A stretch of 30,562 bases of DNA from Gryganskiella cystojenkinii (Eukaryota > Mortierellomycota > Mortierellomycetes > Mortierellales > Mortierellaceae). The notes under the pieces were generated by a model. That model did not search any database. It saw only the letters and a program-made list of their open reading frames with translations, and was not told the origin of the DNA. Position numbers and translations under genes: made by a program. The stretch spans positions 1 to 30,562 of the forward strand of contig JAAAIG010000459.1 in the NCBI GenBank assembly GCA_015852425.1. Direction: 5' to 3'. Below are positions 10,983-21,991 of this stretch, in pieces. Positions within the stretch are counted from its first letter, which is position 1; every line of letters begins with the position of its first letter.

Positions 10983-12251
10983 ATGATCGCTCTCGGATTA
11001 GAAGGCAGTGCCAACAAGTTGGGCATCGGTTTGATTCAACATGACATGAGCACGACCCCTCCCACAGTCACCATCCTCGCCAACGTCCGCCATACCTATC
11101 ACCCACCACCCGGCGAGGGATTCTTGCCCAAGGACACTGCTCTCCATCACCGCTCTCATATCCTCGAACTCATCCGCAACGCTTTGGCCGACGCAAAGAT
11201 CACCCCCAAGGAGATTGATGTCATTTGTTTCACAAAAGGTCCTGGCATGGGTGGACCCCTGACCAGTGTTGCCACCGTAGCCAGAACCCTGGCCCTGATG
11301 TGGAAGAAGGAGCTCGTTGGTGTCAATCATTGTGTTGGCCGTAAGTTTCCTTTTTTTTATTCGAGAGTGTTATGGAGAAAGACGACCTTATGAAGGTCAA
11401 AGTTTTTTTTTTTCAATTGGTTTTGCTGCGGAACGAAAAACTGACTCTTGTGTTATCTCATATATAACTCCTTTTGTCATAGACATCGAAATGGGCAGAC
11501 AAATCACAGGAGCCGAGAACCCTGTGGTGTTGTATGTATCGGGAGGCAACACTCAGGTTATCGCCTATGCCCAGAAACGGTACAGGATCTTTGGAGAGGC
11601 TCTCGATATCGCCGTCGGCAACTGTCTCGATCGCTTTGCTAGAGTCCTCAACTTGCCCAACGATCCTGCACCCGGTTACAACATTGAGCAACTTGCCAAA
11701 AAGTAAGTCTTGAAGGAGGAAACTGGAACACAAGTATTTGATATTGAAAAAATACAGTCAAAAGATAGCTAATCATTTTTTTGGATTTGTACATAAATAG
11801 GGGTACGAAACTCATCGACCTCCCTTACTCGGTCAAAGGCATGGACGTCTCCTTCAGTGGTGTCCTCTCCTACATCGAAACCAACGCTCCAGCTTTACTC
11901 GCTTCAGGAGAATATACAGAGGCCGATCTCTGCTTTTCATTGCAAGAAACTGTCTTTGCCATGTTGGTCGAGACCACAGAACGAGCCATGGCGCATATCG
12001 GATCCAAGGAAGTCTTGATCGTCGGAGGTGTTGGCTGCAATATGAGATTGCAACAGATGATGGATCAAATGGCTTCTCAACGAGACGGAAAGGTCTTTGC
12101 GACGGACGAGAGATTCTGTATCGATAACGGTATCATGATCGCTCAGGCCGGCATCTTGGCTTACCAGACTGGATATACGACGCCATTGGAAAAGACTTGG
12201 TGCACGCAACGGTTCAGAACCGACGAGGTCTTTGTTGCTTGGAGAGAATAA
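10983..12251 (+). CDS. KAE1: KEOPS complex subunit Kae1/OSGEP, tRNA N6-threonylcarbamoyladenosine transferase
   Basis: Three exons, 10983-11340, 11483-11702 and 11801-12251, encode 342 residues (human OSGEP has 335). The protein transfers the threonylcarbamoyl group to A37 of ANN-decoding tRNAs in the KEOPS complex of cytoplasm and nucleus. It has the ASKHA-type fold with N-terminal [11 protein letters not shown], the metal-binding HCVGHIEMGR (His116 and His120; exon 1 ends one base into the second histidine codon), the nucleotide-binding YVSGGNTQV, and [15 protein letters not shown]. These are followed by [26 protein letters not shown] and the C-terminal metal ligand Asp301 in [12 protein letters not shown]. 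All key residues are present and both introns have GTAAGT donors. There is no mitochondrial presequence, so it is the Kae1 rather than the Qri7 form. Confidence 0.96.
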
Positions 12252-12563
12252 AATCAACAACAAATATTATATCCCATTCAGAACCACAAGAGAGAGACGT
12301 TTGCATCGGCGAAAGAAACGGTATTGAAAGTCACATTAACCCGACTGTGTCTCTGCTCATCATGAGAATATTTTTCGTTTTCTTTGGGGGCTTTTTGGTA
12401 TCGGAATGTCAAAGCTCTTTGGAACCCTTCTTGCACAGTCCACCGCAATGCTTCATAATTTTATCCGCATTTTGTTTGTCAGTGTTGAACGTTATTTCGG
12501 GAAATGGTATATACTGACATTTTTTTTCTTTTTCCTTTTTTTTTTCTTAGGTTCATATATGCG
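12252..12563. other. Convergent intergenic region between KAE1 and DCTN4
   Basis: The 312 bases between the two stop codons hold the 3' ends of both genes. A T-rich tract on the + strand (about 12518-12548) lies next to the dynactin gene. I see no other gene and no exact AATAAA. Confidence 0.5.
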
Positions 12564-14591
12564 CTAAGAGGAAAAAGTGGGCACTGCGTCACCGAACCCA
12601 ATCACGGTCCAGAAAGAGACCTTCTTGTCTACGTACTCGACCTCGGGTGCAGGAGGGACCGTTCCACTGAGGACCAGCTCTGAAGGCAATTTCGGCGATC
12701 CCATCTCTGTCTGAGGCTTGCGTGCCTTGAAGCCAAAGGTGACCAAAAGGGGGATCTGTAGAAAGAGCAAATGACAAAAGCGTGTCAGCATCTCCCATAT
12801 TACTAACAATGACAAAAAAGATTTTTTTGGTATAAAACTCAAAGTGCCCGCTCCTACCTTGACTTGTCCAGGCGCGACAGGGGTGATTTCGAGAGCAATA
12901 CTCGTGGAGTTGGCAGTCTTGTCGTAAACATCCTCCTGGAACTGTCCTGGGGGTGCTGTCAGCGTACCAACCTCATACTCCCAAACCTCGTTAAACGGTG
13001 CAATCGAGAACTCCTTGGATATGATCCTGACTCCATGATTCGGTTGAGCTCCATCACCAACTTGCAACGATACCTGAGCCTCCTCCTGTCTCGGGTTCGT
13101 AAACCTCAGGATTACTGTCGAGACCGTCTGGACAATCATCGGTTGTTGAACCTGTGCGATAGTAATGTTTGGCAATTGACTCAAGGCCACCAGATTGATC
13201 TTGAATTTCGTCGCAACCGCCTTTTGATCCGGTTTGATCAAGATATGTCGACAGGAGCGACACCGACGCGACTTCTTGATCCTCAAATGTATCCTCTGAG
13301 GTTGCAATCGTTGAGTCGAATAGGTCTGGTTTTGAAGTTGACATAACCGCTGTTTCATCGAGGTGGTCTCGTCCAAGGAAACCACCGACATGAGTTTCTC
13401 GAGGTTCTCGGTATCCTCCATGACCTGGACTGCTGGCGTGTAATGCGCAATGTCATCACTGAGTTGAGCCTTGTGATTGGCAGCGGAGACGTGACGAAGT
13501 GACTGGATCGTGCCGGTTTGAATCGAGGACAGTAAAGAGGACGGGATCCCGGGTTTGAGACCGTTGATGCGAAAGTACTTTTCCAGATGTTCCTTCAACC
13601 GATCATACTCTTTGATATCCGGTAAGCCTTCGTCTGTAACTTGAACTTGACCTTTTTTTCGGAAAAAAATGGGAACAAGTCAAAATCAATGGTTAATTGC
13701 CTGTTGTGAAATAATACCACCGCAATCATCATAGCATGGAGTCCCTGACGGGTTTTTAAACTTCTTTTAAAGCATTACCTGCTAATCCTGTGGGTTTGTC
13801 AAAGGTCATGCCAATCTCATTAGAGTTCCACTGGCACATGTTGCAGGAAAGATGGTATTGTCCTGTGGCAGATGATCCTGGGGCGAAAGGGACGGCGTCA
13901 GGATCCTCGGAGACGACTGACAAGGTTGTTTGACAGATGGGGCATTCAAAGCAATTGCGGGAACACCTATTTTAAGAAGAGCAAGGAGTTAGAGACGATA
14001 TTTTCTCTTTTTCTTTCACAAGCTGAACCATGCCTTTGTCTCGCCCGTTGCCCATCATCGCTTTTCGATGGAAGGTCTTTTAGATCATCCAGTCACGTAC
14101 TTGTGCTTTTCAGACTTGACACTGGCGGTGGGCACATCAAAGAGACAGTTTGGGCAGTAGTAACAGACAATCTCGTCTTGAGTACACTTTGGGCATCGAA
14201 TCTCATCACAGACGTCACAAAAGTAGAGTCTCGACAAGGACAAGGATCCATGTTCGTCCGAGTTGTTTCCCGAGGCATAGATCTCTTCCATGGACCGAGG
14301 TTCATGGTGATGATGTGGTTCAGGGTCATTAAAAGGTGAGGCTCGGACGATGAGCGCATCTGCAGATGAGGTCTTTGATGATAGTGGTGGTGGTGGTGGT
14401 GTTTGTGAGTGTTGCAGTGGTCGGTCAATGTTCATTTCAGAGTCCTGGTGTTGTTCTCCCTCGGTCTGTGATGATGCAGATGAAGGTTTGGTGGCGGTCG
14501 AGGATGGACCTGGACTTGAGCACATGCATCGGTAGTGAACAAAGGGCTGGTGGGGTTTGCCCTGTCCTGGAGGGGCATCGATAGCGAGCAT
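12564..14591 (-). CDS. DCTN4: Dynactin subunit 4 (p62)
   Basis: Four coding exons on the minus strand, 14591-14101, 13966-13779, 13651-12858 and 12755-12564, give about 554 residues (human DCTN4 has 460). The protein is part of the pointed-end complex of dynactin, which helps cytoplasmic dynein bind membrane cargo. The cysteine-rich zinc-binding N-terminal half is clear: YRCMC at 20-24, FCDVC...CPKC and CYYCPNC at about 124-149, then CSRNCFECPIC across the first intron, LSCNMCQW in exon 2, and a later CRSCRHILIKP. The C-terminal part is beta-rich. A stretch of roughly 95 residues, rich in Ser/Gln/Pro/His, is inserted between the first cysteine pair and the FCDVC pair and largely explains the extra length. 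The ATG at 14591 is the first in this frame after intergenic-looking sequence; an earlier non-ATG extension is unlikely. Confidence 0.93.
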
Positions 14592-14933
14592 GAAGGCTTC
14601 CTTTGGTGTGGTTGACCGTGTTTGTATGTAGTAGTATCGGATGTAGTGTGAAAAAAAGAAAGAGATGACTGACCATGCACACCCTTCTCGTTCTCTTTCG
14701 CGTGCGACTGTGACCACGAGGAAGAAGGGGGAGGGAGGGAGGGAGACGTGACTTTTCTTTGCACAGTCACGATTTTTTTCGATTTTTTTTTTTTTTCCTT
14801 TTTGTTGGACTTTGGCTAAGAAAAATATTTATTGACCCGATCTACTCTGCGACAAGGATTCGTCTGGGTTGGTGCTTTGTTTCTGTTAATACTAGAAACA
14901 AACAGGTTGTAGGAAGAGACATATCTCCAATAC
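14592..14933. terminator. Gap between FAR 3' end and DCTN4 start, with FAR polyadenylation signal
   Basis: Both flanking genes run leftward. On the minus strand AATAAA at 14833-14828, about 100 bases past the reductase stop codon, is a likely polyadenylation signal. The remaining roughly 240 bases, with a T run at about 14774-14798 and a GGGA repeat at about 14728-14745, should hold the DCTN4 promoter and leader. Confidence 0.5.
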
Positions 14934-16776
14934 TCATAAACGAGAATACACTTTCGATTGCGGTTCTCCTTCCTTGGCCGGAATGAAATCCTTTTGAATG
15001 CTTCTTATTCGATAATGTATCTTCTTTGTCCAATCCACTGCTTCTCCCAGGAGGTACTCGTGCACACCCATGTTGTACAGGTGCAAATATTCGTGCCAGT
15101 CGATCCCCGCTCCAAACCCACTCGACAACGCTGCAGGTGCGACCTCATCCAGCCAGAGTCCATTCTTTGACTCCAAGAACCACTGGTAGCACAAGTACGG
15201 TAAAAACTTATCCGGGACAACCTGGGCTTTCCGGAGCATCTTGCCGTACTTCTTTGCTCCCTCTTTCGAGGCCTTGGCTAATTTGAGCTCGGTCGAAAAT
15301 CTCTGCTGGTATCGACGAGGGAAATCTTGGATCGAATAATAATCTGTCCGAATGTCATCCGTGAGTCGCCGGCTGACCTGAGGCTGCTGCTGCCAATAGC
15401 TCTCGAAGTGGCAAAAGATATATCCCAGTTTCACAGGACAATGAGAGCTGGACCCCATTTGGATAACTGGAACTGCATCTCGCTGAAAAGGGAACTTCGA
15501 TGACTTTGAGACCAGTGCTGGCCCAGCCATGAGTGTTGTCTTGCAGACCACATCGACAGGGACCACATCCATTACCTTTGTCTTTATAAAAAGACACAAA
15601 GAAAAGAGAGAAGAGTGTTAAGTCGTGTTCACACTTACAGCATAATCATCAAGCAAAAAAAAATGTGTTGCGGTTACCTCGTCCCCACACCACTCTTGTA
15701 CAGCACCTGTGCCTGTTACGACCATTATCGCTGTTAAACCGGCAACGCCCTCACACCACCCGGGGAGTGGCTCGCTCAAGGCTGCACAAACGACAGGCAT
15801 CCGAACAATCACTATTGGGACCTTTGAAGACTCGCGCCGACTCTGCATTAGGTGCTCTCCCATCGATTTTGTGAAAGTGTACGTTGATGGATACGTTTTG
15901 AGGACGATATCTCGCTCAAAGACCAAGATTTCTTCGTCAGACATCTCGTTCAATTGGCGGAAGAGCGTCTCTGGATCCCCAAGCGGCTGCGGATACATCC
16001 TTTCTTCGATAGGCATATTTATCATGTGCGCGTTGACATAGGAAGTCGAGATGTGAACAAAGGCTTGAAGCTCTGACATTTTCTGGGCGACTTGAAGCGA
16101 CCTCATTGGCCCATGTGTATTAAGCTGTGAACGCAAGTTTTTGCGATTAAGACGTTGAAAAGTAAGAGAGACAGATGTTACGAAGGAGCTCGGTATAGTG
16201 CTGGCGAAACGTTCGATTAATGGCGTTGTAGCTGTTGCCTTACCTCGAGGGCTACCCGCAATGGGTTGTCAAATTTGACGGAAGCAGCGCAGTTCAAAAA
16301 GACTCGAGTGTCTTTGCCGATCATTTCGAGGTCTTTGGACGAAATACCAAGACAATCCAACGTGAGATCTCCAATGATAGGTATGACTTTCTTCTTTATG
16401 TCATCAAGGCGCGACTTGTCGTTCGACACCAGCCGCTTGATGGTCTCAAAGATGCGAGATTCAAACACCTCTTTCTCGAGGCGATCGCGTGCTTGTTCTT
16501 TGGATGAAGCCCTAATTAACACGTAGACTCTATGGGAGTGGAAGACTTCCATTTTAGTATATCTTCAACAGCACGTCATTCAGGTACAATTTGAAATGAG
16601 AAATAGAGAGCGAGGAGAAACCGTGGAACGCGGTAATCGTACTTTTGGACCTGGGGCAAAGATCGCAAGATTTTTTCAAGGAGGACCTTCCCAACAAATC
16701 CAGTTGCGCCAGTGAGGAATATAACATTGTTCCTAGAGTAAAACTCTAGAGCCTGTAGGGGATCACTTGGAGTCAT
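14934..16776 (-). CDS. Alcohol-forming fatty acyl-CoA reductase (FAR/male-sterility family)
   Basis: Four exons on the minus strand, 16776-16643, 16529-16244, 16124-15678 and 15581-14934, encode about 504 residues, a normal FAR length. The enzyme reduces fatty acyl-CoA with NADPH to a primary fatty alcohol, a precursor of wax esters or ether lipids. The N-terminal Rossmann domain shows TGATGFVG (22-29) and VYVLIRASS across the first junction, then LNCAASVKFDNPL and ISTSYVNA. The catalytic Y-x-x-x-K is Tyr222/Lys226 in YTFTKSMGE, followed by IVRMPVV...EPLPGW and DVVPVD. The C-terminal FAR_C-type region includes LPYLCYQWF and the SSGFGAGIDWHEYLHLYNMGV stretch. The first junction joins VQK to VYVLIR, exactly as the family requires. 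The exon 4 acceptor could alternatively be six bases later (losing Thr-Lys). The upstream region carries a TATA box. Confidence 0.93.
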
Positions 16777-16905
16777 GGTGAGAGACGAAGGCAATGGTAG
16801 GTGGTTGTGATAGAGTGTATAATTGAGTTCTAGTCGAGAGTCTTGGTTTATATATTGGAGGGGAAACCACCCCTTTTGTCCTCTCCTTTCTCTTCATCTT
16901 CACGC
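16777..16905 (-). promoter_or_regulatory. TATA-type promoter of the fatty acyl-CoA reductase gene
   Basis: On the minus strand TATATAAA (16854-16847) lies about 70 bases before the start codon and is directly preceded by CCAA. Just upstream an AGGGG and a CCCCT face each other (about 16861-16878). Such pentamers match the stress-response element bound by Msn2/4-type zinc fingers in yeast. A sharp TATA promoter suggests regulated expression. The role of the AGGGG/CCCCT pair is inference. Confidence 0.55.
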
Positions 16906-17609
16906 TGTCGGCTGAACCTTTGCAGGTGTTACATTTGACTAACTTATGCTCAATCCTCGCAATCCAGAAGCAGGTGTTCGTCAGTGTTTTTGGTTCTTGA
17001 GCTCTTATCAGAGGTTATCGTTCACGTTCTCGTCTACCTCTTGAACAATTGTCTGATCCTCGTACTGAGAAGTTACCCCAAAAAAAGGAATTGCCACCCC
17101 ATCCTCTTCAGTATCTAAGGAGGACCAGAAGAGATGGCACCCGATTGACAGTAAGACAAGAAGAGATCTGGGTACGATCCAAAGTTGGAAACGCGTGAAG
17201 TCAACCAAGCATTTGCAAAATAAACCGTGAAAGGAAGCAAGACATAAGGGGATATTAAAGGGTCGCCGATTCTTTCTCCTTCAAATCCACCTTATCGGCT
17301 CGGCGAGTTACCATTTTTATGCTTGTTCGGTATATCGTGTAACCGCATGCCGTAAGTGTTACTGGAGATTGAAACCCCCCCCCCCCCCTCCCCGATCTTT
17401 CGAAAGAGGATAGATTCCAGTCGTAAACTATGCCGCCCATGAATTTTTTCATCTTGTTTCTGCAAACCAGATTTCATTGCTGACCCTGCACCCTTCTTTT
17501 CTCGGCAGTAAAATACTACAGAGTAGATCGGTCTTGGAGTCAGGGAATTGTGTTCAGTAATACATATGCTTTTTTCTCATATGAGGCAGGAGATATTATT
17601 TAATCCGTG
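16906..17609. other. Intergenic region with 14-bp poly-C tract
   Basis: Between the reductase promoter and the IPI1 stop codon there is no recognisable gene. Minus-strand frames of about 60 codons at 17008-17208 and 17255-17477 lack ATG context, domains or credible splice partners. A run of 14 C bases at 17375-17388 is the clearest feature. ATTAAA on the minus strand near 17602 could help form the IPI1 3' end. Confidence 0.45.
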
Positions 17610-20600
17610 TTATCCGATCTGAAGAGTCTCCTCAATGTAGAGCCTGGTCTCGTCCGAGAGGTCACCAACTAGAGATAAAAACATAAAGAAGGAACAGAAC
17701 ACCATGCGTGAGCAACTTTTCTCTATTCAGATATACATACATTGAATACTCCTTTCTTCTCCATACGATCACCCGACTTTGTCCCACTTACCAGAGCAAC
17801 AAGATTTCACAGCTGCCAACAGCGGTGCCGACTTGGCGTCCTTCTGCTGTCGCTTCTCGGATGTCTCTGCAGCAGCACCTGAGTAAAATACAATCTCGAT
17901 CGCGCGTCTCTGCAGCTCCAGGGGAAGCTTGACAAAAGGTCCCAGGATTGTCCTCTTCTCACCCTGTCCTCCTTTGGGCTGCATCGTCACACAAAAGAAC
18001 AGCGCGAGATAACTCTGGAGAGTCTTCACAAAGGCCTCTCGCTCCGCCTCGTTCTCAGCCTCCTTGTGCTTGTCGCCAGCAATGACAGCCACCCAAGCCA
18101 AGAGATCCAAGACTGTTTGCGTCGTCTCGATCCTCTCCGTGCCTAGATCCCAAAGCAACTTTGGAAGGCGCAACAGAGAAGACGAGAGCAGTTTTGACAT
18201 GCGTGCGATCGAGGCCCGTTGTTCCTTCCTGTCTTTCTTGTCGAATCCAGCAATGGACTTGTTGGTGGTTCCTGGACGCGCTCCAGGAAGTAGAATCGTG
18301 AATGATCCTGTATAGTGCGGGTGCGATTGGAGCTATGCGAGTTTTGACATGAACAAGAGGGGGATTAGGATCTGAGTTGTATTACATAGCAGTCTCATGT
18401 CAACGAAAATCAGTAACTGCGTACCTTGATCACAAGGGCCAAGAATTGAAGAACGATTCGCTTGGTGCCACTCTGGACGTGGGCATTATCAAAATACGCC
18501 ATAAACGCCTCAAAGACCCATTCACGCCTCTGAGTCTCCAGACAGTTCAACAGCGTCCAAAGTGTGGGCAATAGAGCAATCAGATGCTCCGACTTGAAAT
18601 CCGAGGAAACCGTCGACATTTGGGTCTCTTCCTCGCCCTCATCTGACTCCGCATTGGGGTTCTTCCAGCCAAGGGTATCCAAGACAAAATCTACGACCTG
18701 ATCCGCCCAGGCAGGAGTCTCGACTTGGACAGCGACCATATCATCGGACCTTGAGGCCGAATCCTGGTCATCGTCTTCTGCCTCACTGTCGTAATCATCG
18801 TCGTCCGAGGACTCGTCCTTCTTTTGTTGAGCTTGCTTTTGTTTCTTGAACGCCTTGTTCGAGGGTCGGTAGGAGGATGTGACTTTTTTGTTGTTGGATG
18901 GTTTGGGTTGAGCCTTATCTGAAGTATTCTTCAAACTGCTCTTGGGAACGCGTCGTATCCGGCCTGTACCTGATCCCAACAAAAACAATGACGTGAGCTC
19001 ACAGTAGGTCGTATTCATATCCTGAAGGAGCGAGGAGACCTAATAGAGTCCAGTAAAAAAAAAAAGATGTCGAATAACAGTCAGCATCGCGTCAACTTTT
19101 GTGTATTTACGCAGTCATATTCGGGCGACGGCTTACCTTGGGATCGGTCATGCCGACGGTATCCTTTCCGAAAGGGAAGTAGATCAAGACATGCTTGAGC
19201 AAGCTCTGCAAGAACTCATCTAGCCATTTCTGCTCTTGCCTCTCCTCCTCCAGTTCTTCCTCCGTATCTGCATTCTTCTTCTTGGGCTTGGCGAGAGCAG
19301 CTCTCCAGAGGATCCCCCAAATCTTGATTACCAAGTGGCAGATCGTCAAGGGATATCCTGCGTGGATTGATGTCGTAGATGCAAACACTGTGGGGGCTGT
19401 ATCCAACCAAACGGACAACAACAACGGGTGCAATGTCGAGATGAGGGGTCGGATCTGAGCCAACCTTCCCTGAACGCCGTTCATGTTGTCAGATCCGGTC
19501 TTGCCAGATCCACTGGCTCCTGCAATGGCTCCAGCTCCAGAGGCGCTAGCTCCGCCTTGCTGGGGAAAGATCTTGATGGGAATACTGGTTGCGCCTTGGT
19601 TGCCTGAAGACTGAGTATTTCCAAAGATGGCCTGGATTGTCGAGGAAGAGACGGTCGAAGGGTGGACTGGGAACGTAGCAAGGACCCCGAGGTATTTTGA
19701 TGCCTCTCCAAAGGAGACCACAGGTGAAGCATCGAATGGAAGAGCATCGTCCCGAAGAACGTTCTCGCCTTGAATAGACTCCTCGTCGCTCTCTGAAGAT
19801 TCGCTTTCGTCATCGGAATCGCTTTCCTCTGAGTCGTCGGAATCTTCTTCTGAGCTACCATCCTTACGGACCGATCTTCCTGTGGTACGCTTGCTTGTGC
19901 TGTTTCCCGAGGATGATTTGGACTTGCGTTTCCGTGATTTCATCTGAGCACCGATCTGAGTCCTGGTCGAGTTGAAGGACTGGCGAGCATGAGCGGTTCC
20001 CAAAAAATTCCTCAAAAACCAATAAGGATCCTTCTCGCCTCCCTCGCCTCCCAGGCCTTCTTGTAAGAATCCAGCCAAACTCTGCAAGACCTCGCTCTTG
20101 GCCTTTAAGGATCCGGGTGCGTTCTTTCCTGTAGCACCAGCAACGACTTTGGTCCCACTTCCACCAGAAGCTGTGGAGGATCCACTGCCGACCATTTTGC
20201 TGGAAGAGGAAGCAGAAAAGGACATTGCGCTAGCGAGTTTTGAAGAGTTGGTCGCGTTCGAGTCTGAGGTCAAGAGGGAGATGTAGTTGGGGATGATCTT
20301 GTCCCAGAATCCGTTGACGACCATCTGTCCACCGGCAGCGACCCAGATATCCAGAAACGCCAGAGCATCCTCACGAATGTCTTCCAGAATATGTGTCATG
20401 GCTGAGCAGGTGTAGACGACAAGGAGGGGTAAGAAGGGGTGAACATCGCGCGGGTGGAGCATCGGGATGAATTCGGCGAGGAATGTCTGCAATCCCTTGC
20501 GAACCATGCTTGACTACGCATTCAAGAACAAGTATAGGAAGGTTAGTAGGTTGGATCGATGCGGACAAAAATCATAACGTTCGAACTTTTAAAGGGAAAC

Positions 20601-21203
20601 TTAATGCAGAGACGACATGACATACATCATCGATCAGTAGGCGGACAATCGTGTTGACGAGGACACCGAGATGGAGTGGCAGCAAGTGAGGGTGACGATG
20701 AAAGAGATCACGAAGACCGAGGAGCGCGTCCTTGCGAGTGCTAGGACTGTAATGTTTCAACTGAGTCATGAGTTCGGAGAAGGTGACATTGCGCGAGTTG
20801 GTGAGGAGCGTAGTCTTGTCATGGGTGATGGACTGACTGGGCAAGGAGATGGCTGGAAAGAAAGAGAGAAAAAAATTAAGTTAGAAAAAAAAAAATCGAT
20901 CTCATATTGCGGAAAGAGATCATGGTTTTCCAGATCGATGATCCATTATTTGGCGCAGTGTACCTTTGGACTTGAAGGAGGTATCTGTGAAACTGTCGGA
21001 CACGGCCTTTTTCTTTCCAACCTTGAGTTTAGTTTTCTATAGATTGAATGAATCAAAATAGATCGTGTTAGAAAAGAAATCGTTCCAACAGGGTCAGGGA
21101 TCATATTTTGTAAGGTCGAATATAAATTAAAAAAAGAGAGTGGAAATCGTACCTTGAAATCGGCATTCTTTTCCTTTTTCCTCTTGCTACTTGACTTTGG
21201 CAT
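17610..21203 (-). CDS. IPI1/TEX10-like pre-rRNA processing protein (Rix1 complex)
   Basis: Seven exons on the minus strand, 21203-21153, 21036-20964, 20852-20626, 20513-19137, 19039-18425, 18332-17792 and 17668-17610, give about 980 residues (human TEX10 has 929; yeast Ipi1 is much shorter). Family features are a Lys-rich N-terminus (PKSSSKRKKEKNADFK, then KTKLKVGKKKAVSDSFTDTS), the segment FSELMTQLKHYSPSTRKDAL, which begins alpha-helical HEAT-like repeats, and VRKGLQTFLAEFIPMLHP followed by IREDALAFLDIW. Ipi1 works with Rix1/Ipi3 (PELP1/WDR18 in animals) in ITS2 processing and late 60S assembly in the nucleolus and nucleoplasm. The middle holds a long disordered insert with basic KSRKRKSKSS and a Ser/Asp/Glu-rich acidic run at about 19740-19860, plus another acidic stretch in exon 5. 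The last exon supplies only about 19 codons and is the weakest call. Confidence 0.88.
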
Positions 21204-21991
21204 GATCGGTTATAGTTTTGTTGTTGACTGTGTGTGTTGTCGGGAGAAGCGAGTTTGTTTCGTTGGTCGAGAGGTTATTCTTGTCGGTAGAACGAAGACT
21301 AGAGTGAATGCCAACAGGGAGGGGGGGGTGAAGAGTTTATATAAAGTCTACAAATGAAAAGACGAGCGCAGAGTGATGAATAGTGACAATTCCCAGGTAC
21401 TGGTAAATGTAGTGAGAGTGAATGAATGGAACAAAAAGAACAAAGGGCAATAAACAAACCATTGGTGTGAACCCATATGCAAAATGAAGAGGGTTTTGTG
21501 ACTGGTTCTTGTGCAAAGAGTATCGAAGAGTAAACACGCTCGATTTTTTTCTTTTTTTTTAAGGGTCCAAATGTGACAGCTTCAGGCGGTGGGTGGTGCG
21601 TGCACAACCCTTTTTGTCTGTCCCACTTTCACCCCTTTTTTTTATCCATTATTCGCATTTCAATTCATTTCATCCCTCTCTTCTTTGTCTCCTCTGCATC
21701 TGCCTCGTGCTGCCGCTGTGCGCTCCCACTCTGTCCCCTTTTGCTATCTCCCACGCAACCTTTTAAATACAATTCACACGCACTCGTCAACACGGTACGG
21801 AAAACACAATCGAATCTCTAAAGAACTGCGCTTTATTTCATTCATTTGTCATGACGTCCTCTTTTTGGTGCTTTGCTGTGCTGAACTCTTTTTCTTGGTT
21901 CCCTCGCATTCAACTCACTCTTTTATCATTCCCTCCCCCTCTTCCTCTTCTTCTTCTCTGACAGGCACTCATATAACCTCACATTACTCCC
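21204..21991. promoter_or_regulatory. Divergent promoter region between IPI1-like gene and RPAP1
   Basis: The 788 bases separate two divergent start codons. A palindromic TTTATATAAA at 21336-21345 lies about 135 bases upstream of the IPI1-like start and could be its TATA box. The + strand turns strongly pyrimidine-rich from about 21540 to 21960, leading into the RPAP1 start, in the same style as the two SERTA-like genes. A G-rich run lies at 21318-21328. Open frames here are low-complexity only. Confidence 0.5.

Noticed and set aside
10983..12251. Alternative identity of the Kae1-like gene as the mitochondrial paralogue Qri7/OSGEPL1
   Set aside because: There is no N-terminal mitochondrial presequence. 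The sequence motifs and length follow the cytosolic Kae1/OSGEP form.
17008..17477. Short minus-strand frames that might be exons of a small gene
   Set aside because: The frames have no ATG start in good context, no conserved motif and no pair of splice sites that joins them sensibly.
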